Assembly (NCBI RefSeq): GCF_947496515.1
Contig: NZ_CANMDB010000002.1
Coordinates: 496,001 to 560,000, forward strand
Reading direction: 5' to 3'
Source of the DNA: an uncultured Roseobacter sp.
Lineage (GTDB): Bacteria; Pseudomonadota; Alphaproteobacteria; Rhodobacterales; Rhodobacteraceae
DNA length: 64,000 bases
In this document: positions 1 to 8,505 of the stretch, in pieces
How the letters are laid out: each line of letters begins with the position of its first letter
Numbering within the stretch: the stretch's first letter is position 1
Program-made: the position numbers and the translations under genes
The notes under the pieces: generated by a model
What the model saw: the letters and a program-made list of their open reading frames with translations, nothing else
What the model was told of the DNA's origin: nothing
The model's database searches: none

Positions 1-428
1 AGCCCTTCGACCGCACGGCGAAAGGCCTCCACCCGGTCCGAGCCGCTCTCGATGGCGGCGGCCAGTTGTTGGCGGCGCAGCTCCAGCGTGCCTTCGATGG
101 AGGCGATGCGCGCCATGGCGTCCGCACCCAGATCCCCGAAGAGACCGCGCGCGATCTGCACCAGCGCCAGCGCCTCGATGATCAGGAAGGGCAGCGCCCA
201 GGACCACAGACCGCGCGCCCCGAACCAGATGGGACCGAACAGCCCCGCCATGATGTTGAAGGTGGGGGTAAAACGGGCGGAGGCGCCGATCTTGTCGAAG
301 TTTCGGATGTAGTAATCGGGGTTCGTGCGCACGAAGGTGCGAATGTTGTCGTGCCGCTCCTTGGCATAGGTGATGGCGGCTTCGCTGTTGGGATCGTCCA
401 ACGGGTTCACTGTCCGTGCGTCCATCAT
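1..428 (-). CDS. Betaine/TMAO-type ABC transporter permease (ProW-like), N-terminal part only
   Basis: The reading frame runs off the left edge, so only about 142 N-terminal residues are present. It begins with ATGATG and overlaps the stop of the upstream ATPase gene by an ATGA junction, which fixes the start. The visible part is not the transmembrane permease core. It is an N-terminal extension with the motif NPDYYIRNFDKI, then a hydrophobic stretch around FGPIWFGARGLWSWALPF, then a helical region rich in Glu, Arg and Gln. This resembles the DUF2628-like cytosolic/membrane extension seen on long ProW permeases of roseobacters. The permease domain proper would lie beyond the window. Order on the minus strand is binding protein, ATPase, permease, as one transcription unit. 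Confidence 0.75.
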   Translation of the reverse strand, partial: MMDARTVNPLDDPNSEAAITYAKERHDNIRTFVRTNPDYYIRNFDKIGASARFTPTFNIMAGLFGPIWFGARGLWSWALPFLIIEALALVQIARGLFGDLGADAMARIASIEGTLELRRQQLAAAIESGSDRVEAFRRAVEG

Positions 429-1486
429 GATACCTCCGTCCCTTCGATCACGGTGCGCAACAGATCCGCGCGCGTGATCACGCCAATGTCGGTGCGGCCG
501 CTCTGCACAAGGATCGGATTTTCCTCGTCGATGGCCAGTGTGATCAGTTTGCTGAGCGTTTCTTCCCCGTCGACCCGCGGCACATCCGCGGGGATTGGCC
601 CTTTGCTTGCCACATAGGCGTCCACCGGTTGCATCACCGCATGGGCGTGCACGACCTTGAGCCGCGAGATCCCCGCGACGAAATCCGCCACGTAGTCATC
701 CGCGGGGTTCATCACGATATCCTCCGCGGTGCCGGTCTGCACCACCATGCCGTCGCGCATGATGGCGATCCGGTCGCCGATGCGCACGGCCTCGTCCAGA
801 TCATGCGTGATAAAGATGGTTGTCTTCTGCAGGATGGTCGACAGCCGGATGAACTCATCCTGCAACTGCCGCCGGATCAGCGGATCAAGCGCTGAGAACG
901 GCTCGTCCATCAACAGCACATCCGGGTTGGCCGCCAGCGCCCGGGCCAGCCCCACCCGCTGCTGCATCCCACCCGACAGCTCATGGGCAAACTTGGACCC
1001 CCAGGCGCCCAGCTCCACAATGTCGAGGATCGCCGCCGCCTGCCGCATCCGTTCGTTCTTGGCCACCTGACGGATCTCCAGCGGCATCGCCACGTTGTCC
1101 AGCACGGACCGGTGCGGCATCAGGGCAAAGTTCTGAAAGACCATGCTGATCTTGCGGTTGCGAAAGCCCTGTAGCTCCTTCGGCCCGAGCGCCATCACAT
1201 CGGTGCCTTCAATGGCGATCTTGCCCGCGGTAGGTTCCAGCAACCGGTTGAAATGGCGCACCAGTGTGGATTTGCCGCTGCCCGACAGCCCCATGATGCA
1301 AAAGATCTCGCCGCGGTTTACCGAGAGGCTGACATCGGCAACCCCCACCACGGCGTTGAATTCCGCCAGCACCTCTGCCTTGGTCAGCCCGCGGTCCCGA
1401 ATGGCCTGCAGCGCCACCTCGGGTTTGCGGCCGAAGATCTTCCAGACGTTGGAAATTTCGACAACACGTTCGTCACCTGACGTCAT
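425..1486 (-). CDS. Glycine betaine/proline-type ABC transporter ATP-binding protein (ProV/OpuAA-like)
   Basis: The protein has 353 residues. The N-terminal region before the nucleotide-binding domain (IFGRKPEVALQAI) is typical of ProV/OpuAA. Walker A GLSGSGKST is at about residues 66-74, the Q-loop at VFQNFALMPH (about 117-125), the signature LSGGMQQ at about 170-176 and Walker B LLMDEP at about 191-196. The C-terminal approximately 80 residues have the CBS-like regulatory form of this family, which senses ionic strength in OpuA. It energises uptake by the permease encoded immediately downstream (ATGA overlap) for the binding protein encoded 72 bp upstream. The substrate cannot be read from the ATPase; the TMAO transporter TmoXWV belongs to the same family. 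Confidence 0.9.
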   Translation of the reverse strand: MTSGDERVVEISNVWKIFGRKPEVALQAIRDRGLTKAEVLAEFNAVVGVADVSLSVNRGEIFCIMGLSGSGKSTLVRHFNRLLEPTAGKIAIEGTDVMALGPKELQGFRNRKISMVFQNFALMPHRSVLDNVAMPLEIRQVAKNERMRQAAAILDIVELGAWGSKFAHELSGGMQQRVGLARALAANPDVLLMDEPFSALDPLIRRQLQDEFIRLSTILQKTTIFITHDLDEAVRIGDRIAIMRDGMVVQTGTAEDIVMNPADDYVADFVAGISRLKVVHAHAVMQPVDAYVASKGPIPADVPRVDGEETLSKLITLAIDEENPILVQSGRTDIGVITRADLLRTVIEGTEVS

Positions 1487-1509
1487 GGATCACCTCACCG
1501 TAAGAGGGG

Positions 1510-1537
1510 TGTCGGCACGAACGAATCCGTGCCGACA
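1510..1537 (-). promoter_or_regulatory. Intergenic hairpin between binding-protein and ATPase genes
   Basis: A perfect 10-bp inverted repeat (TGTCGGCACG at 1510-1519, CGTGCCGACA at 1528-1537) with an 8-nt loop lies between the binding-protein stop and the ATPase start. There is no T-run, so it is unlikely to be a full terminator. The position is typical of mRNA-stabilising or attenuating hairpins that raise binding protein over transporter components. Confidence 0.6.
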
Positions 1538-1558
1538 GGTCAGCGTTGCGTGCGGTGC

Positions 1559-2518
1559 TCAGAGACCCAGCATCGCGTCAACACGGTCGGAATTGGCGTT
1601 CACCCAGTTCTTTGCGACCTCCGCGGCGTCCCGTCCCTGCGCGCTGATCTCAAACGCGAGGCTGCTCACATCGTCCGCGGTCAGCTCGAAATTGGCAAAG
1701 AACTCCGCAATCGCGGGCGACCGGTCGGCCAAAGACGTGGACCAGGCGATCTGCACCTCCTTGAGGTCGTCCTTGGAGGCGACCATGGATTTCTCATACC
1801 AGTCCGCATCATCAGACGGCTGCACCATCACGTATTTCGCAGGGTCAAAGGCCGGTTCAGTCAACATGGTCACGTCGAACATGTACCATACCGCATGGGG
1901 CTCGTAGCAGTAAAAGGCATAGCCCTCACCCTTGGCGATGCTGTCCTTGATCCGCGCCGTCTTGACGGCTTCTTCGGCGCGAACGGGCTCGATAAAGTCC
2001 AGCAAACCGTAGTCGCGGACTTTGACCTCGTTCACGTTGGCCGACGCCCAGCCGGGCGCACCGATCCACATCTCGCCCTTGCCATCGCCGTCACTGTCCA
2101 TCAGCCCGGCCACATCCGGACGGCCCAGGTCGGTGATATCGGTGATGTTGTTGGCTTCGGCAAAATCGTTGGAGACGCAGAAGCCCTGATTGCCCTGATA
2201 GGGGTTCTCGGACAGGGTGACCGTGCCTGCCCCATCGACATACTGCTTGGTAAAGCTCTCCTGATTGGGCAGCCATACATCCGGGTGCACATCGATGTCA
2301 CCCTCGCCCTGGTCCATCGCCTGAAAGATCGTGGCGTTGTTACCGGGGACGTATTCGACACTGCCACCGATGCGCGTTGCGACCACTTCGCCCAGCACGT
2401 GAGCGATCGCTTGGGCACCCGTCCAAGACGGCACGCCGATCTTCACCTCTTCGGCGAAGGCCGGCACGCCGATCACGCTGGCGAGGGCGGCCGCCATGAG
2501 CTTGCTCTTGAGTGTCAT
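1559..2518 (-). CDS. Periplasmic binding protein of betaine/TMAO-type ABC transporter (ProX/OpuAC family)
   Basis: The protein has 319 residues. A signal peptide (KSKLMAAALASVIGVPAFA, cut before EEVKIG) sends it to the periplasm. The fold is that of the OpuAC/ProX substrate-binding family. Several tryptophans sit where the family builds its aromatic cage for trimethylammonium groups: W32 in SWTGAQ, W82 in HPDVWLPNQ, W157 and W211. An acidic loop DSDGDGKGE (about 141-149) looks like a calcium-binding loop. That combination fits a TmoX-like (trimethylamine N-oxide) or glycine-betaine receptor; I cannot decide between them. It is the first gene of the transporter unit and lies 38 bp downstream of the cysteate-lyase-like gene on the same strand, so the two may be co-transcribed. 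Confidence 0.88.
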   Translation of the reverse strand: MTLKSKLMAAALASVIGVPAFAEEVKIGVPSWTGAQAIAHVLGEVVATRIGGSVEYVPGNNATIFQAMDQGEGDIDVHPDVWLPNQESFTKQYVDGAGTVTLSENPYQGNQGFCVSNDFAEANNITDITDLGRPDVAGLMDSDGDGKGEMWIGAPGWASANVNEVKVRDYGLLDFIEPVRAEEAVKTARIKDSIAKGEGYAFYCYEPHAVWYMFDVTMLTEPAFDPAKYVMVQPSDDADWYEKSMVASKDDLKEVQIAWSTSLADRSPAIAEFFANFELTADDVSSLAFEISAQGRDAAEVAKNWVNANSDRVDAMLGL

Positions 2519-2556
2519 GTATTATTCTCCTTGTTGGTCTCGTTTTTTTTAGTCTT

Positions 2557-3654
2557 TCAGAGTGCCGCGTATCCCGGCAAGTCAAACGTATCGGGATAGC
2601 CGAACAAAGCCGCGCTTCCGCCGGTATGAAGGAAGACGACATTCTCCATGCCGTCAAAATAATCGTTGCGGATAAGATCTATCAACCCATCCAGTCCCTT
2701 GCCGGAGTAGACGGGGTCAAAAAGCAGCCCTTCGGTTTCCGCCAGCAGTTTGAGGGCGGCGATCATCCCGTCCGTCGGCACACCGTATCCGCCGCCGACA
2801 TAATTGCAGTTTGCACGGACATCCGCGCGCGGTATCTCCACCTCGCTGCCAAGATGCGCGAGCGTCCGCTGGGCCAGATCGAACACCATGCCTTCCTGTT
2901 TTTCCTGAGGGGCGCGCACGCCGATGCCCAGCAGATGAATGTCGCTTTGCAGCGCTGCGAGACCCGCCACCAGCCCCGCCTGCGTGCCGGAACTGCCCGT
3001 TGCGTGAACCAGCGCGTCGATGTGCAGGCCCAGCCCGTTGGCCTGATCCACCAGTTCGCGCGCGCAATTGACGTAGCCAAGCGCGCCGATGGGGTTGGAA
3101 CCACCGCCGGGGATAATGTAGGGCCGCCTGCCCTGCCCGCGCAGCGTCTCCGCCAGTGTCTCCATCTCTACATTCATGTCCACGCCGCCGTCACGCTTGG
3201 AGACAGTCGCGCCGTGCAGCCGGTCCAGCAGGACGTTCCCGCTCATGATGTAGCTGGGATCGTTCGACCCGGTGCGATCTTCGAGCAGGATGTGGCAGGC
3301 GAGGCCCAGCTTGGCCGCCGCCGCTGCGGTCTGGCGCGCGTGGTTCGACTGCGTGGCCCCTTGGGTGATGATGGTATCGGCGCCCTGTGTCTGGGCATCG
3401 GCCATCAGATACTCCAGCTTTCGGGTCTTGTTGCCGCCAGAGGACAGCCCCGTGCAGTCGTCCCGCTTGACCCACAACCGCGGGCCGCCGAGATGCTCGC
3501 TCAGCCGGTCCATCGGTTCCAGCGGCGTCGGCAGATGACCCAGAGGCACCCGCGGAAATCGTGCCAGCTGAACCGCGAGCGCCTTGCATCTGCTTGCCAT
3601 CAGATCGCTGCCGTCCCGGTCCCGTTGATCAGCCGTTTCTTGCACCAAAGACAT
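2557..3654 (-). CDS. cuyA: L-cysteate sulfo-lyase-like PLP enzyme (CuyA / D-cysteine desulfhydrase family)
   Basis: A fold-type II PLP enzyme of 365 residues in the ACC deaminase/D-cysteine desulfhydrase family. The Schiff-base lysine is K76 in [11 protein letters not shown], followed by the [16 protein letters not shown] motif and the phosphate-binding [12 protein letters not shown] loop. From memory, long stretches agree well with CuyA of Ruegeria pomeroyi, which cleaves L-cysteate to pyruvate, ammonia and sulfite; D-cysteine desulfhydrase is the alternative. The ATG at 3654 is chosen because an AGGGGGA ribosome-binding site precedes it; the longer frame to 3732 has none. A divergent LysR gene (a CuyR-like position) supports the call. 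No sulfite exporter gene (cuyZ/tauZ type) is adjacent. A betaine-type ABC transporter follows instead. Confidence 0.7.
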   Translation of the reverse strand: MSLVQETADQRDRDGSDLMASRCKALAVQLARFPRVPLGHLPTPLEPMDRLSEHLGGPRLWVKRDDCTGLSSGGNKTRKLEYLMADAQTQGADTIITQGATQSNHARQTAAAAAKLGLACHILLEDRTGSNDPSYIMSGNVLLDRLHGATVSKRDGGVDMNVEMETLAETLRGQGRRPYIIPGGGSNPIGALGYVNCARELVDQANGLGLHIDALVHATGSSGTQAGLVAGLAALQSDIHLLGIGVRAPQEKQEGMVFDLAQRTLAHLGSEVEIPRADVRANCNYVGGGYGVPTDGMIAALKLLAETEGLLFDPVYSGKGLDGLIDLIRNDYFDGMENVVFLHTGGSAALFGYPDTFDLPGYAAL

Positions 3655-3761
3655 GCGTCCCCCTAACTTGTTTGGCCAAAGCATGATCTGGGCGAGCCCA
3701 TAAAAACAGTGCTTTTTCCTATGGCTGCTCATACAGTTGCTTTGAGTGGAGGGGAAAACCC

Positions 3762-4661
3762 ATGCATCTGCACTGGCTTGATGACGTTCTGGTTCTGCTG
3801 GAAGAAGGCAACCTGTCGCGGGCTGCCGCCCGTCGCAACATCACGCAGCCCGCGTTTTCGCGGCGGATCCGGGGGTTTGAGGACTGGCTGGGCGTGACGG
3901 TTCTGGACAGGGGCAAGAACCGGGTCGGGATCATCGAGGCCCTGAGCTCGAACGAGGGGGAGATCCGCGCCCTGATCCGGCGGCTGCAGGAGCTGCGCAC
4001 AAGGATCGCGCAGTTCGACGCCCACCGGACCAGCCTGGGGATTGCCGCACAGCACGCGGCCACCTGTTCGACCTTTCCTGACATGGCCTTGCGGGCCAGA
4101 TCGGCCTTTCCCGGGCTCCAGTTCCGGATCCGCGCCGGCAACCTCAACGATTGTGTGTCGATGTTTCTGCGCGGCGATGTGGCCATGCTGCTGTGCTACG
4201 AGGCCGAGAGCACGGGCATGCTGCGGTTCGGGCCGGACATTCAGCGGGGCGTCTGGGGCAACGATTACCTGATCCCGGTGGTCGGTGGCGCACTGCGCTA
4301 CACGGTGCGCGACAGCGGCGAGATCGCCGCCGATACCCCCGCGGTGGTCTATCCCGATGACAGCTATTTCGGTCAGGTCCTGCGCAAGAACGACCGCGGG
4401 TTCAACGCAGCGGATGCAGGCGGCACCCCGCTGAGCGTGACCGCCTTTTCCAGCGGTACGCGGGAGTTGGTACTCAAGGGCCTCGGGGTCGGCTGGCTGC
4501 CCTTCAGCATGATCTACAAGGAGGTGGAAAACGGCACCTTGATCTCGCTTGCCAACCGCTACGGCCGCGAACCGCTGGAGGTGGTGATCTACGCCGACAC
4601 CAAGAACGACACCGCCTGCGCGCTGATGGACCTGTGGGCGCGCGACGCCGCGAGCGTCTGA
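3762..4661 (+). CDS. LysR-family transcriptional regulator, divergent from cuyA
   Basis: The protein has 299 residues. The N-terminal winged helix-turn-helix lies at about residues 8-45 ([24 protein letters not shown] is its core region), followed by a linker helix and a two-lobed effector domain. A strong GGAGGGG ribosome-binding site sits just before the ATG. It is divergent from the cuyA-like gene across a 107-bp gap, the classic LysR arrangement, so it most likely controls cuyA and the transporter behind it. The residue [10 protein letters not shown] near the C-terminus is the usual LysR C-terminal signature. The effector (cysteate or another sulfonate or amine) is inferred from context only. 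Confidence 0.88.
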   Translation: MHLHWLDDVLVLLEEGNLSRAAARRNITQPAFSRRIRGFEDWLGVTVLDRGKNRVGIIEALSSNEGEIRALIRRLQELRTRIAQFDAHRTSLGIAAQHAATCSTFPDMALRARSAFPGLQFRIRAGNLNDCVSMFLRGDVAMLLCYEAESTGMLRFGPDIQRGVWGNDYLIPVVGGALRYTVRDSGEIAADTPAVVYPDDSYFGQVLRKNDRGFNAADAGGTPLSVTAFSSGTRELVLKGLGVGWLPFSMIYKEVENGTLISLANRYGREPLEVVIYADTKNDTACALMDLWARDAASV

Positions 4662-4679
4662 CCGCGGCTCAAACGCCCT

Positions 4680-5702
4680 CTAGGTGGTGTCGCCGATCCG
4701 CAGCGTCGCGGGCAGTTCGATCTTGCGCGGGCCGGAGCTGTCATCGGCGGTCATCAGCCATTCCGCCGCCGCTTTTCCAATGTCAAAGCGCGGCGTGACG
4801 GTCGTGGTGATCAGCTTCGGCAATGCCGACAGAAAGCCCAGCCCGTTGAACCCCGCAAGCGCCACCTCATCCGGCATGGCAATGCCTTCTGCCAGACAAT
4901 GCATCAGCCCTCCCGCGGCCAGATCATCGTTGGCGTAATAGATTGCCCGCGGTGCATCCCGGTGCTGCAGCACCTTCTGTGTCATGGCCCGGCCCACATC
5001 CATGGCAGAGGCGCCTTGCGATGTTTCGGCCACCACCAGCTGCGCACCGGCCTGCTGAATAATGCGCCTGAAGGCCTTGAGCCGCTTGGTCGCACGCAGA
5101 TCGAGCCCACCCTGACTGCCCACGTAGGCAAAGGTCCGGTAGCCCCGCTCGATCAGGTGTCTGGCCATATCTTCGCCGGCCTTGACGTGGGAGAAGCCAA
5201 AGCACGCGGACATGGGCGCGCCGTCCGTATCCATGATCTCCGCCACCCGCACGCCGGTCTGCGCGATGATCCGTTGCAGCGGGTCGGTATGTTCCAGACC
5301 TGCGAGAATCAGGCCGCGCGGGCGCCAGGACAACAGGTCGAAAACCAGATCTTCCTCCGCGTCCAGCGAGTATTCGGAGACGCCGAAGACAGGCCGCAGC
5401 CCGCTTTCGCCCAAGGTCGCGTTGATCCCGGACAGCACTTCGGTAAAGACGCGGTTCTGCAATGTGGGCACCACCACGCCCACGATGGGATTGTCGTAAG
5501 TGGCATTGCCGCCCGCCAGCCTGTTATGCACATAGCCGATGGCACGGGCTGCTCTAACCACCTCTTTTCGCACGTCTTTCGAGATATAGCCCGTCCCGCG
5601 CATGACCCGGGAAACGGTCATCTGGCTCACCCCGGCCCGCTGCGCCACATCGTGCATCGTCGGTTGTATCCTGTCCGCCTGGGCGGAGCGCCGTTTCACC
5701 AT
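4680..5702 (-). CDS. LacI-family repressor of the tetronate operon
   Basis: The protein has 340 residues. The N-terminal LacI helix-turn-helix is explicit (MHDVAQRAGVSQMTVSRVMRG, followed by the hinge region), and the rest is a periplasmic-binding-protein-like effector domain. It is divergent from the tetronate uptake/catabolism operon, and the 136-bp intergenic region carries two near-identical perfect palindromes suited to a LacI dimer. It is therefore the likely local repressor, responding to a tetronate, its lactone or an intermediate; the ligand itself is inference. Confidence 0.9.
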   Translation of the reverse strand: MVKRRSAQADRIQPTMHDVAQRAGVSQMTVSRVMRGTGYISKDVRKEVVRAARAIGYVHNRLAGGNATYDNPIVGVVVPTLQNRVFTEVLSGINATLGESGLRPVFGVSEYSLDAEEDLVFDLLSWRPRGLILAGLEHTDPLQRIIAQTGVRVAEIMDTDGAPMSACFGFSHVKAGEDMARHLIERGYRTFAYVGSQGGLDLRATKRLKAFRRIIQQAGAQLVVAETSQGASAMDVGRAMTQKVLQHRDAPRAIYYANDDLAAGGLMHCLAEGIAMPDEVALAGFNGLGFLSALPKLITTTVTPRFDIGKAAAEWLMTADDSSGPRKIELPATLRIGDTT

Positions 5703-5734
5703 GTGGGGGCTTCTTTCATCTATGTGCTTGACGC

Positions 5735-5750
5735 ATGTTTACGTAAACAT
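5735..5750. promoter_or_regulatory. LacI-type operator 1
   Basis: A perfect 16-bp palindrome ATGTTTACGTAAACAT lies between the divergent repressor and operon. The central CG and symmetrical arms are typical of LacI-family operators. A TTGACG hexamer (5728-5733) lies immediately upstream, so the site would overlap the operon promoter. Confidence 0.85.
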
Positions 5751-5766
5751 CTACCGTAGGCGCAAT

Positions 5767-5782
5767 GTGTTTACGTAAACAT
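5767..5782. promoter_or_regulatory. LacI-type operator 2
   Basis: A second copy, GTGTTTACGTAAACAT, shares the perfect 14-bp core TGTTTACGTAAACA with operator 1. The two centres are exactly 32 bp apart, about three helical turns, so two repressor dimers could bind the same face of the DNA. Confidence 0.85.
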
Positions 5783-5838
5783 GCGCAGCACAGAAAACGC
5801 ACAGACGTGACGGCGGTCTCACCGCCCAGGGAGGAATT

Positions 5839-6918
5839 ATGAAGAAACTGCTTTTGAGCGCGGCGATTGTCACCGCATCCGCGAGCGTTGCTGGCGCCGA
5901 TACCCACCGGCCGGAATGCTTTGCACCGGCCCCCGGCACATCCAGCATTTCCTATGACGCCAAGGAAGGGCCGTTCAAGTTGGCCTTCGTGAACGGATTT
6001 GCCGGCAACGACTGGCGCATTCAGGCGATCCAGTCGGCCAAGGCCTGGGCGGCCCGTCCGGAGAATGCAGGCAAGATCGACGAATTCACCGTCGTATCGG
6101 TCGGCAACGACAGTGCGGCGCAGATCGCCGCCATCGATAACTTCATCGCGGCTGGCTACGACGCGATCACCTTCATCGCCGTGAACCCCACCGCGTTTGA
6201 GCCGGTTATCCGCCGGGCGGAGCGCGCGGGCACCGTTCTCATTCCCTTCGACAACGTTCTGGATACGGACAAGGTCGTGCAGATCAACGAAAGCCAAAAG
6301 GATCTGGGCGCACTGAAAGCGCAGACCGTGATGGACATTCTCGGCGGCGAGGCTGACAAGATCCTGATGGTCAACGGCCTGCCCGGTAACGCCACCGACC
6401 GTGACCGCCGCCTCGGGATGATGAGCGTCCTCGAAGGGGTCGAAGGCCTTGAGATCGTCGAAGTGGTCGGCAACTGGGACACCGGCACCAGCCAGAAAGT
6501 CGTTGCCGATGCGCTCGCCACCCACGGTGAGTTCGATGCCGTGGTGTCGCAGCACGGCTCTGCCGGTTCGATCAACGCCATGCAATCCGCAGGTCACCCC
6601 ATCGTACCCATGGGCGTGGACGGGGAGAACGGTGTCCGCATGCTGATGGACGAACTGGACATCCCCGGCGTCTCTGCAAGCCAAGCGCCCGCCATGTCGG
6701 CGGTGGCACTCGAAGCAGCTGTGGCCCTGCTCGAAGGCAATACGCTGCCGCAGACCGTCTTTCTGCCCATTCCGCAGGTAAAGGCCGAGGCGCTGGAGGC
6801 GGGGGTGAACTACTTCCCAGATCTGCCCAAGTCCTTCAACACCGGGACGGGATACGAGGAGTGTTTCGCCCCCTTCACCCCCGAAGAGTTGCTGGGCCAG
6901 TCGCCCGACAACACCTGA
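5839..6918 (+). CDS. CUT2 (ribose-type) ABC transporter periplasmic binding protein, tetronate operon
   Basis: The protein has 359 residues. A Sec signal peptide (MKKLLLSAAIVTASASVAGA) is followed by a periplasmic-binding-protein 4 fold of the RbsB class (FKLAFVNGFAGNDWRIQAIQ, later IDNFIAAGYDAITFIAVNP, and the hinge region VVSQHGSAGSINAMQSAG). GGGAGGAATT is a strong ribosome-binding site 6 bp before the ATG. It is the first gene of a nine-gene operon that ends with tetronate-degrading enzymes, so its ligand is probably a four-carbon sugar acid or its lactone. A large hairpin directly after its stop would favour its mRNA over that of the downstream transporter genes. Confidence 0.9.
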   Translation: MKKLLLSAAIVTASASVAGADTHRPECFAPAPGTSSISYDAKEGPFKLAFVNGFAGNDWRIQAIQSAKAWAARPENAGKIDEFTVVSVGNDSAAQIAAIDNFIAAGYDAITFIAVNPTAFEPVIRRAERAGTVLIPFDNVLDTDKVVQINESQKDLGALKAQTVMDILGGEADKILMVNGLPGNATDRDRRLGMMSVLEGVEGLEIVEVVGNWDTGTSQKVVADALATHGEFDAVVSQHGSAGSINAMQSAGHPIVPMGVDGENGVRMLMDELDIPGVSASQAPAMSAVALEAAVALLEGNTLPQTVFLPIPQVKAEALEAGVNYFPDLPKSFNTGTGYEECFAPFTPEELLGQSPDNT

Positions 6919-6935
6919 GGCAAAGGCACCGCACA

Positions 6936-6967
6936 GCGGCGGCATGATCCCCACAACATGCCGCCGC
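6936..6967 (+). promoter_or_regulatory. Intercistronic hairpin after binding-protein gene
   Basis: Perfect 11-bp arms GCGGCGGCATG (6936-6946) and CATGCCGCCGC (6957-6967) enclose a 10-nt loop. It probably stabilises the upstream binding-protein message and dampens read-through. An in-frame ATG at 6958 lies inside the 3' arm and so is a poor start codon for the next gene. Confidence 0.75.
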
Positions 6968-6987
6968 ACGCGATACGGGTGATCCCT

Positions 6988-8505
6988 ATGGCAGACAGCC
7001 CTTCCCCCTTGCTGGAGATGCAGGACATCTCCATGCACTTCGGCGCGACCAAGGCGCTGGACGGTGTTGATTTCACCTGTAACGCGGGCGAGGTTCACGC
7101 GGTGCTGGGTGAGAATGGTGCCGGAAAGTCCACACTGATGAAGCTCATCGCGGGCGTTCTGCAGCCAACCTATGGTCAGCTGCGCGTCGAGGGGCGGGAC
7201 GTCTTTCTGGGCTCGCCTAAGGCGGCGCTGGATCATGGGCTGGTCTGCATGTTCCAGGAACTGTCGCTGGTGCCCGATCTGACAGTGCGCGAGAACCTGC
7301 TGCTCGGCGCGCCGGGCGCGGGCCTCGGCTGGCTCAGGGGTCAGGGTCTGGACAAGGCTCGGGCGGTGCTGACCCGCATCGGCGGTACCGACATCCGACT
7401 GGGCGCGCGCGTCGAGGATCTGACCCTGCCCCAACGTCAGCAGGTGGAAATCGCCAAGGCGATCATGAAAAAACCCCGTCTCCTGATCCTGGATGAAGCG
7501 ACCTCGGCGCTCAGCGCCTCCGTGGTGGAAAGCGTCTTTGACCTTGTCCGTGAGGAGCGCGACAGCGGCACGGCGGTGCTCTTCATCTCACACCGGTTTC
7601 ACGAGATCGAAGCGCTGGCAGATCGCGTGTCGGTGTTTCGCAATGGCCAGCGTGTCGCAACCTTCATGAAAGGCGATCACGACTACGGCGCGATCATCAA
7701 CATGATGGTCGGTCAGAAGATCGAAGAACTGTTCCCTGAAAAACAACCCGGCGCCCATCAGAGCGATATAGTTCTCGACGTTCGCAACTTCAGCTGGGAG
7801 GATCAGGTCAAAGACGTCTCTCTCACGGTGCGGCGCGGGCAGATTGTGGGCCTCGGCGGGCTCGACGGACAGGGACAGGGAACCTTCCTGATGGGGCTGG
7901 TCGGGCTGCTGCGCAAGACCCAAGGCACCACCGCTATCGCCGGAGAACCCAGCGAGATCACCAGCCCTAAATCCGCCAAGCACCGCGACATCGGCCTGGC
8001 CTACATCCCCGAAGACCGCAAGACCGAAGGCCTGATCCTCGATCAGAGCATTCAGGAGAACCTCGAACTTGCGGCACTCGGTCGCGCGGATCTGGATGCG
8101 GGCGATCCCACACTCTATGCCGGGTCGCTGGAGCAGCTGGCGCTGAAACACGGCGGGCTTGAGCTGCCAGTGTCGTCGCTATCGGGTGGCAACCAGCAAA
8201 AAGTGGTTCTGGCCAAGTGGCTGGCGCTCGGGCCGCGCTGCCTGTTGCTGGCGGATCCGACGCGCGGCATCGACGTCAAAACCAAGACACAGATCTACAC
8301 GATCCTGCGTCAGCTCGCCGATCAGGGCACCGCAATCCTGTTGCTCAGCACGGACTACGAAGAGCTGATCCAACTGTGCGATGAGACGCACATCTTCTTC
8401 GAAGGTCGGATCGCCGCATCGCTCAGCGGCGATGACCTGACACCGCAGAACATCATCGCGGCAACCCTCAATGTCTCCGCCATACCGCAGGCCGCCCATG
8501 CTTGA
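6988..8505 (+). CDS. CUT2 ABC transporter ATP-binding protein with two nucleotide-binding domains (RbsA-like)
   Basis: From the chosen start (MADSPSPLLEMQ) the protein has 505 residues, the normal length of RbsA-type tandem ATPases. The first domain has Walker A GENGAGKST, a weakly conserved signature region (LPQRQQVEIAKAI) and Walker B LLILDEATS. The second has a degenerate Walker A (GLGGLDGQGQGT), as usual in this family, and an intact signature LSGGNQQKVVLAKWL plus ADPTRGID. An earlier in-frame ATG at 6958 is rejected because it lies within a perfect hairpin and lacks a ribosome-binding site. The gene overlaps the next permease gene by 8 bp. Confidence 0.92.
   Translation: MADSPSPLLEMQDISMHFGATKALDGVDFTCNAGEVHAVLGENGAGKSTLMKLIAGVLQPTYGQLRVEGRDVFLGSPKAALDHGLVCMFQELSLVPDLTVRENLLLGAPGAGLGWLRGQGLDKARAVLTRIGGTDIRLGARVEDLTLPQRQQVEIAKAIMKKPRLLILDEATSALSASVVESVFDLVREERDSGTAVLFISHRFHEIEALADRVSVFRNGQRVATFMKGDHDYGAIINMMVGQKIEELFPEKQPGAHQSDIVLDVRNFSWEDQVKDVSLTVRRGQIVGLGGLDGQGQGTFLMGLVGLLRKTQGTTAIAGEPSEITSPKSAKHRDIGLAYIPEDRKTEGLILDQSIQENLELAALGRADLDAGDPTLYAGSLEQLALKHGGLELPVSSLSGGNQQKVVLAKWLALGPRCLLLADPTRGIDVKTKTQIYTILRQLADQGTAILLLSTDYEELIQLCDETHIFFEGRIAASLSGDDLTPQNIIAATLNVSAIPQAAHA

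Noticed and set aside
3655-3732. N-terminal extension of the cysteate-lyase-like protein
   Set aside because: The extra 26 codons have no ribosome-binding site and would occupy the divergent promoter; the ATG at 3654 has AGGGGGA.
5716-7434. Long minus-strand open frame (572 codons) opposite the tetronate binding protein and ATPase genes
   Set aside because: Histidine- and arginine-rich composition typical of an antisense frame in high-GC DNA; the plus strand encodes clear transporter proteins with ribosome-binding sites.
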